Assembly (NCBI RefSeq): GCF_965638725.1
Contig: NC_134974.1
Location: 2,812,143-2,876,142, forward strand
DNA from: Aptenodytes patagonicus
Lineage: Eukaryota > Chordata > Aves > Sphenisciformes > Spheniscidae
DNA length: 64,000 bases
Reading direction: 5' to 3'
Shown here: piece after piece, positions 13,283 through 25,332 of the stretch
Layout of the letters: each line of letters starts with the position of its first letter
Numbering within the stretch: position 1 is the first letter of the stretch
Notes under the pieces: model-generated
The model's database searches: none
Told to the model about the DNA's origin: nothing
What the model saw: the letters and a program-made list of their open reading frames with translations, nothing else
Program-made: the position numbers and the translations under genes

Positions 13283-16200
13283 ATGGAGTGGCCAGCGAAC
13301 GCGGCAATGGCGGAGAAGCAGAGCCCTGTGGACTACGGCGTCCAGATCCGCTTCATCAACGACCTGCAGGAGCCCCGGAGACCCCCCAAGGCGCGGGGCA
13401 AGCCCGGCTCCTACGGGGTGGCAGTGCGGGTGCAGGGCATCGCCGGGCAGCCCTTCGTCGTCCTCAACAGCGGCGAGAAGGGCAGCGACTCCTTCGGGGT
13501 GCAGATCAAGAGCGAGGGCTCCTACCCGAACCCCCCCACCGGCCCCCAGCCCTCCGGCTCTGTCAGCTCCGACTCAGACCTGCCAGAAAACCCCTACACC
13601 GGGCGGCAGCCCCAGCACGGCTCGTCCTACAGCACCTCGGATGAGGAGGCGAGCGGCGTTTCGGCGACCTCCCGGCACAAGCCCAAACCTCCGCCGGGCA
13701 AGCAGCCGCTCCAGGAGGAGCTGCGGAGGACGCAGTCCCACGGGGATCTGCTCAGCGCCGCCGCGGAGGAGCCTTTTGCTGCCGGCGCTCCCCAGGCCAG
13801 CGGCAGCCGGCGGCACTGGGCTGTGGCCGGCAGCAAAAGCAGCAGCATGTTGAACATCGCACCGGAGCGGAGCAAAGCCTCCGGCTCGAGGGCCATGGCC
13901 AAGGACCCCTCCTCGGACACGGAGGCTGCGGTGGACGCTGGCGGCAGCGACGTGGACACCAAACCCCTCTCCTCGGTGGATTCGCTCATCAGCAAATTCA
14001 ACGGGAAGGTGCAGCAGCGAGGCCGGGCGGCCAGGAGGGGCCGGATCCCCTCGGAGGAGAGGAAACGATCGCAGAGCCTGGACAGCCGCATCTCCCACCG
14101 TGATGTGCCAGATGCCAGGGAGCTGAGCGGTGCCCAGCACCGGGTCGGCAGCGTTCGCCCCCAGCCCTCGGTGCCCACCGGCAGCCTGAGCCGCCCGAGC
14201 GGAGCCGGAGGGATGGAGGACAGGGGGACGAGGAGCCAACGGGCGAACCGGGGCATGGAGGAGCCCACGACTGAGCGGCTGCAGAGCAAAGCTCAGGCAG
14301 AGCTGCAGGTACCGGGGGACCGGATCCTGCTGGGATCACAAGGGTCATGAGCTCCTTAACCAAGGGGAGCACCGGCACCGAGGCGAGCACCAGCGTCCTC
14401 TGGAGCAGCAGGACCTGCGGGGCGGTGGGGGGGACTCGTGTCCTTGCCGGAGCTGAGCTTTTTTTATCCCTCACGGCAGCTCAAATCCACCCCGGACCTG
14501 CTGCGGGACCAGCAGGAGGTCGCCCAGCCCAGCAGCAGTGAGCACCCCAAGGAGCTCATCTACGGCATCCTGAAGGAGGGGTGAGCCCCCCGAAGCCCCC
14601 CCGAGAGCCCCCGTTGCTCCCTGCCCCTTTCCCGAAGCGCCGGTGGCTGCGGCTGGGATTCTGCGGGGTGGTTTGGGAGCGGGGATGCCCCTGTAGCCAG
14701 CTGGTGCTCAGGATTTTGGGGGAGCAAGCGGCAAAGCGCTGAGAGCGTTCCCAAACCCCGGGCTCAGCCGTCCCCCGGCTCTGTCCCCACTGCCCCCAAA
14801 CGCTTCCCCCGGCTCTGACACCTGCAGGAGCAGCGAGAGTGAAATCTCCCTGAAGAGGAAAACTGCCCGGCTGCTGGAGAAGATGCAGGAGCTGGCAGTG
14901 AGTCGGGGCCTTCCCGTTGCTGCTCCCTGCTTGAGGGGGGAGACCGGTCCCCAAGCCCCCCTGGGGGCTCCTGCCTTCCCGGCACCGTGTCCCGGCATGC
15001 CGGGGACGGGACCCCAGTGGCACGTGGCTGCCAGGTGGTGCGACGGACCGAGCTGTGGCCCCCGGGGGGGTTGCGGTGCCCCGAACCCACCGAGTGAGCC
15101 TGGGGGGTCTCTCCAGGTACCTGCCAAGGACACGGCGTGTTCCCAGCCCCAGCACAGAGAGCTGGCCAGGAAGGTGGAGGAGCTGCAGGACAAGCTCGAC
15201 AAGGAGACCAAGGTGAAGCCAGGCAGAAGGTTAGGGGGTCTCGGGGGGACGTGGGATCGCAGTTTATATCCCTGGCAGGGGGGGAAGCGCAATGGGTCCC
15301 TGCTCTGAGCCCCCTTCACTTGGGCTTGGGTGCAAGACTGAATTTTCTCCTGGTCTGTTTTACACCCCGCTGGGGTGTCTCAGGGATGCTGGGGGTGCAG
15401 ACATCCTTCCCGTCCCCGCCGGAGGCAGGGGGGATGCTGGGGAGGGGGACAGGGAGCATCGCTGCAGTCGCTGGCCGCTCTGCCCCCAGGAGGGGACGTA
15501 ACCGGTGTCCCCTCTCCTGCAGCTCCGCCAGAAGCTGGAGCTGACCAGGGAGCCGGGGAGGAGCGGCTCTGCTCGGGCCCTGGAAGCTCGGCTGCGGGAG
15601 GCCGAAGGGGAGAGCCAGCATCTGCGGGGGGCCCTGGAGAAGAAAACCCAGGAGCTGCAGAGAAGTTTGCAAGAGTAAGAGCTGGTCCCGGGGGCTGCGG
15701 CCGTGCTGCCGAGCACGCCAGGGTTGGGGACATTTTGTCCGTCCCCGGTGTGGGGATGCTGATGGAGGGTGGTGGGGGCATTTGGAGATGCAAAGAGGGC
15801 TGGTGGAGCGCAGGGTGGGTGGCTGTCGCCCCGCTGTCCCCATCCCCTTTGCTGTGCCGGGACGAGCCACCCACCGGTGCGGATGCTCGTGGGTGGGTGC
15901 TGCAGCCCCAGCCCTTCGGGGTGCAGATGTGGCCGGGGTCTCGAGGGGAGAGCAGGTCCCTGCCAGGCTGTGAAGGGCCCCATGCTGCCCTCCAGGCTGA
16001 GCGAGGTGAAAACAGCCAAGGAGCAGGCGGAGACCCGGCTAGGCGACTGCGAGGAGCAGCTGCTGGCGATGCACCGAGAGCTCGACCGCCTGCGCAAGGG
16101 CTCCGGCGCGTCCCCGGACGGCGAAGCTTTGTACAAGGTACGGTGACGGTTGCACCGGAGCGTGAGCATCTCCCCCGTGCTGCTTCGCTGCCACTGAGCC

Positions 16201-19200
16201 CAGCTATCCCCTTCTCCCAGGAGCTGCTGGAGACCAGGGAGGAGCTGGAGGAGGCCCTGAGCTCCAAACAGCGGCAGGAGGAGCAGCTGCGGCTGCGGGA
16301 GCGGGAGCTGACGGCGCTGAAGGGAGCCCTCAAGGAGGAGGTGGCCAGCCACGACAAGGAGCTCGACCGTGTCCGGCAGCAGTACCAAAACGACATGGAT
16401 CAGCTGCGGCGCAGCATGGAGGACATCTCGCAGGTCTGGCCGTGAGGAGGGCTGCTGGGGAGGGACGGGGAACGGGGTCTTGCTGGCTGTGGTTGGGGAG
16501 GGTCTTTGCTTGGAGTTGGCGTCCTTGAATTCCTCTTTTTAAATGGTCCTGAGCTGGAAATGGGGTTTGTGTCCTGCCCCAAACTCACCCCATTGGAGCA
16601 CCCGTCTGCCCCGGCTCTCGCCGCCCCGGGGCGGAGATGCTGGGGAGTGAGCGGAGCCTGTTTGCGGAGGTGTGGGGGCTCCCCGGTCCCCTGCGTGGGT
16701 TCTCTGGGCTGGTTCGGGGGGCATTAACTGGGGCAGGACCTCAGCATTGTTGGAGCATCCCGTGAGGATGCCGCTCTGCGGGCGAGCGCTCAACGCTTCG
16801 ATCCAGGATCAGGCCAACCTGGAATCGGAGAGGCAGAAGATCAGCACCGTGGTGAGGAACCTGCAGCGGGAGCTGGAAGAGAGCACGGAGGAGACGGGGC
16901 ACTGGCGGGACATGTTCCAGAAGAACAAGGACGAGCTCCGTAACACCAAGCAGGAGTAAGTGCCGGGGCTGTGGCTGAGCCAGAGGCATGAGCAGCTTCT
17001 GGGGGAGGTCCAGCTGCTCGTGACCATCCAGCATCTTTCCTCCAAACCCCGTTAAAATGGGTCGGGAGCTGGGATGGGGCTGGTTCTCCTCCTCCTCCAC
17101 CCCTGGGCACGTGGGGAGGAAGGCAGTGGCCGAGCTGGGTGCCGCTCTCCAGGCACGCTGGGACCTGGGAACGGGGGTGTGGGACAGGAGGACACAGGGA
17201 TGGGTTTGGGTGGCCTCATCCTGTCCCTCTCCAGGCTGCTGCAGGTGAAGCTGGAGCGGGAGGAGTTTGAGGAGGAGCTGCGGGAGCTGCGGGAGCGCTT
17301 CGCGGCCGCCCGGGAGGAGGCGGACCAGGCGCGGAGCAGCGCGCTGGATCCCGGCGAGCTGGAGTCACTCAGGAAGGTGGGTGACGAGGGAGGAGGCGCA
17401 CGCAGCGCTGGGGACCACACCAAGGGTCCCTGACCACTGTCCCCTCCATCCCAGGAGCTGCGGCAGGCACGGGAGGCGCAGCGGGAGCTGGCGGCGGAGA
17501 AGCAGAGCCAGGAGGAGCTGCTGCAGCAGCGGGAGCGGGAGCTGGCGGCGCTGAAGGGCACCATGCGGGAGGAGGCGTCCAGCCACGACGGGGAGCTGGA
17601 GCGGTACCGCAGAGACCTACAGCAGCTCCAGGAGGAGCGGGATGAGGCCACCAAGGTGAGCACTGGAGAAAGGGGTTTGCCCCCACCCAGCCACGAGCCG
17701 AGGAGCGATCCACACTGTGGGCTGCCCTCGCACCTTCCCGCGAGCCCCAAATTTCGCAGCCATGGGGCGATGCGGCAAACCCACAGCCCTGGATCCGCCC
17801 GCCGTGGGCTCCTCCCAATGGATGCAAGTCCAAATTGCTGCCCAAGACACCCCAGCTCTGCAGCTGGTCCCGGGTCCATCCCGTGCCGTGGCTGCGTTGC
17901 AGGCAAAGGCATCCCTGGAGCGCGCACGGGAGGCGTCGGAGCAGACGAGGAAGACGGTGGAGTCCAGCCTGCGGGAGCTGCAGGAGCAGAACGACAACCT
18001 GAGGAGGAAGGTCCTCGGGATGGAGACGCAGCTGAAAGAGTATGAGCGCTTGGGCGAGAACTGGGAGGGCTCCCAGGCACGGCTCAAGGAGAAGGTCACC
18101 AAACTGGAGGTACCGGGGCTGTGGCCGTTTCCGAGCTGCCCTGAGCTGTTCCCCTGCCATGGGAAGGAGTTTGAAGAGCTCCCTCCTTGCAGGCAGAGCG
18201 CAGGCAGATGGAGGAGTCGCTGGGCGAAGCCACGGAGCGGGAACAGGAGCTGCTGATGGCCAAGCGGTCGCTGGAGACCCGCCTGGAGGAGGCGCAGCGG
18301 AGCCTGGCCCGGCTGACGCAGGAGCACCAGGAGCTGAGCACGTCGTACCAGGACGAGCAGCGGCAGAAGGAGCAGCTCAAGCGCGCCAAGAGTGAGCTGG
18401 AGGAGCAGAAGCGCCTGCTCGATCGCACCACGGAGAAGCTGAACAAAGAGGTTGGAGCGCCCGGGTGCCTCCGGGGCCGCTTGCACCCCCGGGACCCCCG
18501 TCCCATGGGGCATCGTGTGCCACGACACCCGGTCTCTGTGCCACGGGATGGGGATCTCCGAGATGCCCTCGCTGGGTTAGGGGATCCGGGACTTTGGGCA
18601 TGGATCTGGTTTCCCTGCGGAGCCAGTTGGGACCGCTCCTTCCCCCATGTCCTGGGAGACTCCATAAAATCACGCTGTCCCCGGGGATCAGCATCCCCAG
18701 GGCCATGTTGTCCCCTACCCTTCCCCAAGCAGCTCCTGCAAGAGCCTGGTGCCTGCTCAGAGTCTGGGGTCATCCAGGCTGCTCCGGCAGGGCTTGCACC
18801 CCTCGCCGTGATGCTCCTGAGCCCACGGGGCAGAAACGTTCCCCCCAGCCCCATGCCCATGGGTATCTTCTCCCACCTCGAGTCCCATCAGCTCAGGACA
18901 GGGTGCATAGGCTGGTCCCCGGCTCCTGAGCTGTCCCCGCTCTGCCGCAGCTGGAGCAGATGACGGAGGAGTCGCACAGCTCGCTGGCCGTGCTGAAGTC
19001 GCAGCTGGAGGAGTTCAAGGAGAAGTCGCGGAAGGAGATCACAGACTCACAAAAACAAGCCAAGGATCGGGGCGCCGAGGTAGAAAAGATGCAGTTCAGC
19101 ATGGGACGGCTGCAGGACGAGGTACGGCGAGGGCTGGCGGGTTGTGGGTCCCCACACTGTCCTCTCTGTCCCTCTATGGGGAGCCTGGGGACACGTCTCA

Positions 19201-22200
19201 CGTGGGGACACCTTTCCCCTCGGTGCCACAGGTCGCCCGGCTGAAGCAAGCGCTGCAGGACAGCCAGGCAGAGCGGGAGAGCGCGCTGCTGGATAAGGAG
19301 GTGCTGCTCCAGCGCCTGCACAACCTCGAGCAAGAGATGGAGACCAAGAAACGCTCCCAGGACGATCGTTCGCGGCACGTCAAGGCGCTGGAGGTGGGGA
19401 GCGCTGCGCGGCGCCCCAAAACCGCTCGTCCCGTTCCTGCAGTGCTGTTTGCTAACAGCAAGGGGCAGAGCTCGCCCAGCCATCCTCCATCCCACAGCTG
19501 CTGCGAGAGAGGAGTTACGCAGCCTGGCAGCGCTGGGGGGGGTGTGCGCTATTGCTAATATTTATTAACTGCCAGTGCAGCGGCTTTGTTTCGGCTCTGT
19601 CCGGCATTGCCCTGCAGCTCAGCTTGCCGCAAGCTGTTGCTTTGCGGGTTATTCTCCCCTGACGGGGTGGTGGGTGCACGGGGGTCCGCACAGCGTCAAG
19701 CTGCCGTGTCTCGCATCCAAGCACCTCCCTTCTCCTGCCTCCCGGGCTGTGTCGGAGCCTCCCAGGCCGGTTGGGTTTTGCTGAGCTGGAAGCGTTGTCG
19801 GAGCAAAGCCCCTTCCTCCAGCATCCCAGCTCGCTGGCCCCGGCTGGCCTGAGCCCCTCCTGCCGCCTGTCCCCCTGCCCATGGGGACCCCAAGGCCCAT
19901 CATGACCCTTCTGGTCCCGTCTCCCTGCAGGAAAAGTCCAAGCACCTGGAGGTGGAGCTGGATGAGGAGAGGACCACAGTGGAGCTGCTGACGGAGAGGG
20001 TCAACCGGAGCAGAGACCAGGTAGGGCAGGCGGTACCACCCCGAACCCGGCTGGTGCCGTGGCAGAGCCCCCCCAGCTCCGGCAAAATAGCGCTGGATAA
20101 CTCGGGTCCTCGGGTACAACTGGTCACCGGAGTTAAAACCCCATTAATGAGTTGTTAGCGAGCAGCCCGGAGCCCTCCGTCACTCTAAACACAATTGAGA
20201 TGACGGTGTCTGAAAAGCTGGTTCGGGCGCGAACGGAAATTATACAAGCTTGGCACAAAAAAAAAAAAAAAAAAGAAATACCCTGAAATTACAGGGTGAG
20301 GTTTGTGTTTGTGCAGGAAGTTGGGGCTTAAATTACGCCGGTCTCCAGGCTCTCCCCTCCCTCTTAACCCACCTGCTTATTACCTTCAAAGCCGGAGCTG
20401 GTGTTTGAGCTCTGCGAGCGGGCGGGAGCTGCCTGCCGAGCCTCCCGGGATCCGGCGACGCTGGGTTTTACCGGGATCCCGGGATCGGCAGCTCCTCCGC
20501 TTTATAGCCCGTCTCCCTCCTGCCCCACCGGGATCCAGCCTGGGGCTTGGAAAGGGGATTCCCACCCCTCGAGCTACGGCGAGCCGGTAAAATGGGTGGT
20601 TTTCCCATTTTTCCATCTGGGAAACGGGCACATCCCAGGGGAGACTTTTTCCACGAATCCTGGATGTGCCTGAAGCACAGGAGCTGCAGAGCAGGGATGT
20701 GCATGAAACCACAGCTGGGTTCGCCTCAGAAGCGGCCGTACCAGCTTTTGGGGCTGCTTGAATAAAATTCAAGCAATTTTTTTATATAAACTCCAATTTC
20801 CTTCGCTTTAAAACAACGCACACAGCTGCATATTTCACCTTGGTCAACCTGAAAGAGGTCCCTGGGGTGGTTCTGGTTTTGCTCCGTCGGTGGATCAAAC
20901 CCATTCCTGCCCCCCGGCACGTCCGCGCCACTGTGCCCCGCGGTGCCGGGCAGAGCTGGGAGCGCAGCCGGGTCCCCAAATCCCAGTCCAACCAGTTTAA
21001 ACCCTCCAGTGGAAAATTGCAGCCCTCGGCTCTGGGCTGCTCGCCAGAACGGCGGTAACTAATTTAGGAAGGAACCAAAATCCTCTCTTTGGGGGTTTTT
21101 GGTGTCACCGATACCGGCTGTGTGCCGTGGGACGGCCACCGTGCGGCTGTTGGGTGCACTGAGTCCACCCGCGCTCTGCGGCACCGGCGTCATGGGAAGA
21201 AATTGCGGTGGCCCCAATCTCTCACTGAGTGAACGCGGCAGCGAAGGACGCGGCAAAACCAACCCGTGCCGTGTCCTTGTCCCCAGATCGACCAGCTGCG
21301 GGCAGAGCTGCTGCAGGAACGCTCCAGCCGGCAGGACCTGGAGTGTGACAAGGTCTCGCTGGAGAGGCAGGTGAGGCTGAGCCGCGGAGGGGCCGGATCC
21401 AGCCCGCAGCCGTGGGGACAGCCGGAGGGCAGCTGGACCCCTTGTCCCGTGAGGGATGCAGGGCAAAGCGTCTCAGTGCGGCCCCCGCTCCTCTCTAGAG
21501 CATCCCTGGGAGAGGGACCGTGTTCCCAAGGAGCTTTTCCTGCTGTAAACCGTTCCCCCTCCTCCTCCCTGCTCTGGATACGGCCCGGCCCGTCCTCCCC
21601 GTGCCCCATCCCTGGCCAGAGCATCCTTGGAGCTGTCTAGCATCTCCCCGGGGTGGCATTCCCATAGGTTGCCGCCTTTCCTCACAGCTCCTCGCCAGCC
21701 TGCCCGGGCTTGCACTCCAAACCCTTCGTTACCTAACCCCGAGCTGGCTCTTAACGAGGTGGATCAATGGGAAATAAGCTCCCCGAGCTGTTCTTGTTCC
21801 CCGTGCGGAATTGCCGCTGCCAAGAAAAACATGGGGCTCCTACTGCTGATGGTGCGGGGCCCGGCCCGGCCCGGCGGCGGCTGCCATCGTTACCACTGCC
21901 CGGTTGACGAGGCCGGGGCGATGCCACTGTGCGGGATGGGGAGAGGAGCTGGTTTTTGTGGTGCTTTCAGGGATTTTTTTTTTTTTTTTGGCCAACGAGG
22001 GTGTTTAAGAGCAGAAATCGGGGAGCTGAGGGGAGACGAGCATCACGGAGCTGGCGGGGGCTCTTGCACCCGGTGGTCCCCGGTACATCACTGTCCCCTC
22101 CGGTCTCACCTCATGCCCCGGCTGGTGCCAGCGCGGCTAATTGCCGTTATATAACCCGGCTCGTTACGTCTCCTCCTTGGGAAAGGGTTTCTGGGCCCTG

Positions 22201-23160
22201 ACTCACTGCCGGGATTTACATAAGCGAGGCTCTGAACCTTTCCCACCCGGGCTGGGAGCCCTGCAGGGGGTGACGGGGATGGCTTTGGGGTTGGGTTTGG
22301 TTTGGTTTTGTTCTGTTTTGTTTTCCTCCCTGTAGAACAAGGAGCTGAAGAGCCGCCTGGCCAGCTCGGAGGGGCTGCAGAAACCCAGCAGCAACGTCTC
22401 GCAGCTGGAGGCGCGGGTGGAGGAGCTGCAGGACAAGCTGCAGGCGGAGGAGAGGTACCGGCCATGGAGACCCTCGCCTCGGGGGGGGTGCCTTCGCCCT
22501 CGCCAGCTGCCAGCCTGGCTTGCCCACGACCCATTGCTTCACCACAGGGAGAAGAGCGTCTTGCTGTCCTCCAACCGCAAGCTGGAGAGGAAGGTGAAGG
22601 AGCTGACCATCCAGATCGATGACGAGCGGCAGCACGTCAGCGACCAGAAGGACCAGGTGGGTGGCAGACGGGAGCCCTCAGGGATGCCGAGCGGCTTTGG
22701 GACCCGCCTAAGGGACCCTTGGGTGCTTGCCCCGCACCAGCCATCCTAATCCCATGGGAATTGCCCTGTCTCCCCGCAGCTGAGCCTGCGGGTGAAGGCC
22801 CTGAAGCGTCAAGTGGATGAGGCGGAGGAGGAGATCGAGCGGCTGGAGGGCGCCCGCAAGAAAGCGCAGCGGGAGCTGGAGGAGCAGCACGAGCTCAACG
22901 AGCAGCTGCAGAACCGCATCAAGGCGCTGGAGAAGGAGGCTTGGTAGGGAACGCCGGGCTGGAGGGGGGTCCCAGCCCCGTCCCTGCGCAAGGGCTGACC
23001 CCTCTTCTCCATCCCCAGGCGTAAAGCCGCCCGCTCGGCTGCCGATTCCTCCCTGCAAGACGACCAGCTCAGCTCGGACGAGGAGTTCGACAGCGCCTAC
23101 GGGCCCTCCTCCATCGCCTCGCTGCTCAACGAGGCCAACCTCCAGACCAGCTCCTGCTGA
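13283..23160 (+). CDS. CGN: CGN, cingulin, complete coding region, 20 coding exons
   Basis: Cingulin is a tight-junction cytoplasmic plaque protein that binds ZO-1, myosin/actin and RhoGEFs. Coding exons: 13283-14308, 14480-14580, 14828-14897, 15117-15212, 15523-15674, 15996-16137, 16221-16433, 16807-16955, 17235-17376, 17455-17655, 17903-18109, 18193-18450, 18951-19121, 19232-19393, 19931-20020, 21287-21370, 22336-22454, 22548-22656, 22780-22943 and 23019-23160. The total is 3798 nt, 1265 aa (human about 1200). The head (residues 1 to ~410) is largely one exon. It contains GVQIRF and the conserved block [20 protein letters not shown] (about residues 43-62), which overlaps the region mapped as ZO-1 interacting in cingulin. 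A long heptad-rich coiled coil runs from ~413 to ~1218, with conserved [20 protein letters not shown] and [19 protein letters not shown]. The globular tail ends [17 protein letters not shown]. The first ATG was chosen (GGGGATGG context); a second Met at residue 9 is possible. The exon 14 boundary uses a weaker donor, GTTGGA, at 18451. All phases close. Confidence 0.96.
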
Positions 23161-23650
23161 CGCCCGCCCGCGCTGCCCCGGCTGCTCCATCCCGGAGCGG
23201 GGCCGCATCCCGAGAGCCGGGCCAAGGGACTGGCCACGGATGCAGCTGCTCGATGCAAAAACTCTTCTAATACCAACGACATGAAGGAAGGTGCTGCTCA
23301 AAAAGTAGTGGGATGGGGAACGCCCCCCCCACCGGACGCTGTCTCGCCTCTTCGTCTTCATACGGGTCTCAGGGTGTGTTTGCACCGTGGCTTTTCGCCC
23401 CGGGGGGAGCTGCTCACCATGGCCCCCTTGGTGACCGGGTCCCACCGGGACACCATGGCCCTGGGGACCAAGATACAGCCCCAGGGGATCAGGCTCCCAT
23501 GGGGGCAGCCAGAAAGCAGGGCCGGAGGGGCTGGGGGCACCCGCGGCTCTGGCCACCCTGGTTTATTTTTATATGCAACTGCCCTTCGTCCCCCCGCTGC
23601 CCTTTTCCCTCTCCAAGTGCTATTTTAAATAAAATTGAGCATTTTAACGC
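23161..23650 (+). other. CGN: CGN 3'UTR and poly(A) signal
   Basis: The UTR runs from the stop codon to AATAAA at 23628-23633, embedded in TATTTTAAATAAAATTG, giving a UTR of about 480 bases. A short AT-rich stretch near the signal contrasts with the GC-rich UTR. Confidence 0.75.
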
Positions 23651-24917
23651 CTGCGGCTCGTCCTCCATCCAGGGCCGGAGGGATGTTGCAGGCTCCGGCA
23701 CGTCAGGCTGTGTGGTACCAGACTCCTGCCCGGCTAGGGGAACACAGCTCCTTCCCCGCTCTGCTGGATCTGGCCTGGAGATAAATCCTCGTTATCACTA
23801 ATTAACGGGGATGGGAGCCTTGCCAACTGCTAATTAGCGCCATTGCGTTGATTGGCAGGTGGTTACCACAGTTCCCCTCCGTGGCCTCGAGCGGGGCCCA
23901 GCTGGCTCCATCCCCAAGCCAGCGCGGGGCTGGGACGGTGCCCAGGGAGCTGGCCAGCACCATCCCTGCTGCCTCAGTTTCCCCTCCCGTGCCCCGGTGA
24001 CGTTTAACCGTGATGGAGCCAGCGGGGATGGACGCGGTGATGACACCAAGGACACCCCTGTCCCCTCTCCGGTCAGTACTGGCCACGTCTCTGCGTCACC
24101 CCTGCCCAGGGCCGTGCCAGGCTCAGCGTGCCAGGCACCTGGCCCCGCACCCACGGCGTCCCCAGTGCGGCTAAACCAGGCCGGCACAACTGGTTCTGCC
24201 CTCAGCTCCTCCCGGACACGCGTGTCAGAGCTGAGGTCAACCACCGTCCCCACCCTGTGCCTCAGTTTCCCCAGCAGCTGCTCAGCCCGGCCAGGCGGCA
24301 GGGGCCCCACTGTGCCTCAGTTTCCCCTGAGGGCATTGCAGCGGTTGGTGGGGGGCTTGGGGGCCATGGGGTGCCCAGGGGGAGGAGGCACCGGCTCCCA
24401 TGGCTGAGCGTGACCCAAGTTTGCTAGTCCCTGGCTTTGCCACCGGCAGCCAGCCCCGAGGGAGCGATGTCCTCCAGCCTGTAGAAAATCCCGCTGCCCC
24501 AACCCCTCCCCGGGACGGGGTGTCCCCACCCCGGGGCCGGACCATGACCTCGGCTCGGCCCCGGTGACCACACGGGGCTGGAGCGTGTCCCCAGCCAGCA
24601 GGGCTGGGGCTGGCGGAGAATCTGAGGCTGGCTGAGCTCATCACACTGGTATGTGGCAATTAGCTCCCGGCAGAGAGGAGGCAGCCGGCACGCCCAGGCC
24701 ACCTGTTGTGGCACGGGGACACCCGCCCCGATAGTGCCCCGGTCCCCCGACCCCCCAGCACGGGCGAGGGGGCTGCGGCACCCACCGGGCTTGACCCCGG
24801 TGTGCGGCCGGTGACCCCATGGCTCTGGGTGGGGGCACCCCCGGCACCTCCTGCCAGGCTGGGCCGGCACACCGGGGCCAAACATCCCCCAGGCACGGGG
24901 GGGGGGGGACACAGGCC
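23651..24917. other. CGN-TUFT1 intergenic region
   Basis: There is no supported gene. The box GCCTCAGTTTCCCC occurs three times (23971-23984, 24259-24272, 24314-24327). Open frames are short or GC-driven. The right end passes into the TTGGCACGG-type simple array. Confidence 0.55.
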
Positions 24918-25138
24918 CTGGCATGGTTTGGGGCAGCATGGCAGGGTTTGGCTTGGCACGGCTCGGCACTGCTGGGCAGGCCCTGGCTTGATTTGGCAGG
25001 GCTTGGCGAGGGTTGGGTGGGGCTCGGCAGGGCTTGTTGTGGCTTGGCGCGGCCTTGGCACGGCCTTGGCACGGCTCTGGCACGGCCTTGGCACGGCTCC
25101 GGCACGGCTCACGCCGGCTGGGCACGGCGCGGCACGCC
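24918..25138 (+). repeat. GC-rich short-unit satellite (GGCTTGGCACG type)
   Basis: Imperfect units of about 10-13 bp related to GGCCTTGGCAC, GGCTCGGCA and GGGCTTGG run through this stretch. The cleanest copies lie at about 25040-25110. The long Ala/Pro/Arg/Gln-rich open frames on the minus strand come only from this repeat. Confidence 0.75.
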
Positions 25139-25139
25139 A

Positions 25140-25332
25140 AGGGTGCCGTGGGCGTGGTCAAGGCGGAGGGGCGTGGTCAAATCGGAGGGGCGCGGTCAAA
25201 TTGGAGGGGCGTGGTCGCCTCGGAGGCGGGTCTAACGGGAGTGGGCGTGCCGGGGGGGGCGTGTCCCGCGGGCGGGGGCGTGGCCGTATAGAAGGGGCGG
25301 TGGCGGCGCGTCCCGGCAGTCGCGGCGGGGCC
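25140..25332 (+). promoter_or_regulatory. TUFT1: TUFT1 core promoter region
   Basis: GC-rich sequence immediately before the ATG at 25333, with the phased 19-bp array, several GGGCGTGG boxes and a weak TATA-like GTATAGAAG at about 25287-25295. Start-codon context is GGGCCATGAACG. The TSS cannot be fixed from sequence alone. Confidence 0.55.
25152..25227 (+). repeat. Four phased copies of a 19-bp unit in the TUFT1 promoter
   Basis: A unit close to GCGTGGTCAAATTGGAGGG starts at 25152, 25171, 25190 and 25209 with exact 19-bp spacing. Each junction creates GGGGCGTGG or GGGGCGCGG, a KLF/SP-type GC/CACCC box. A further GGGGGCGTGG lies at 25274-25283. The array ends about 105 bases before the TUFT1 start codon, so it is likely part of the core promoter. 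Confidence 0.8.

Noticed and set aside
20260-20277. A-run in a CGN intron as the tail of a processed pseudogene or SINE
   Set aside because: No coding similarity or flanking direct repeats found next to it.
24424-25161. Long minus-strand open frames rich in Ala/Pro/Arg/Gln upstream of TUFT1
   Set aside because: They are translations of the GGCTTGGCACG satellite and flanking GC-rich DNA. All frames are open and none resembles a protein family.
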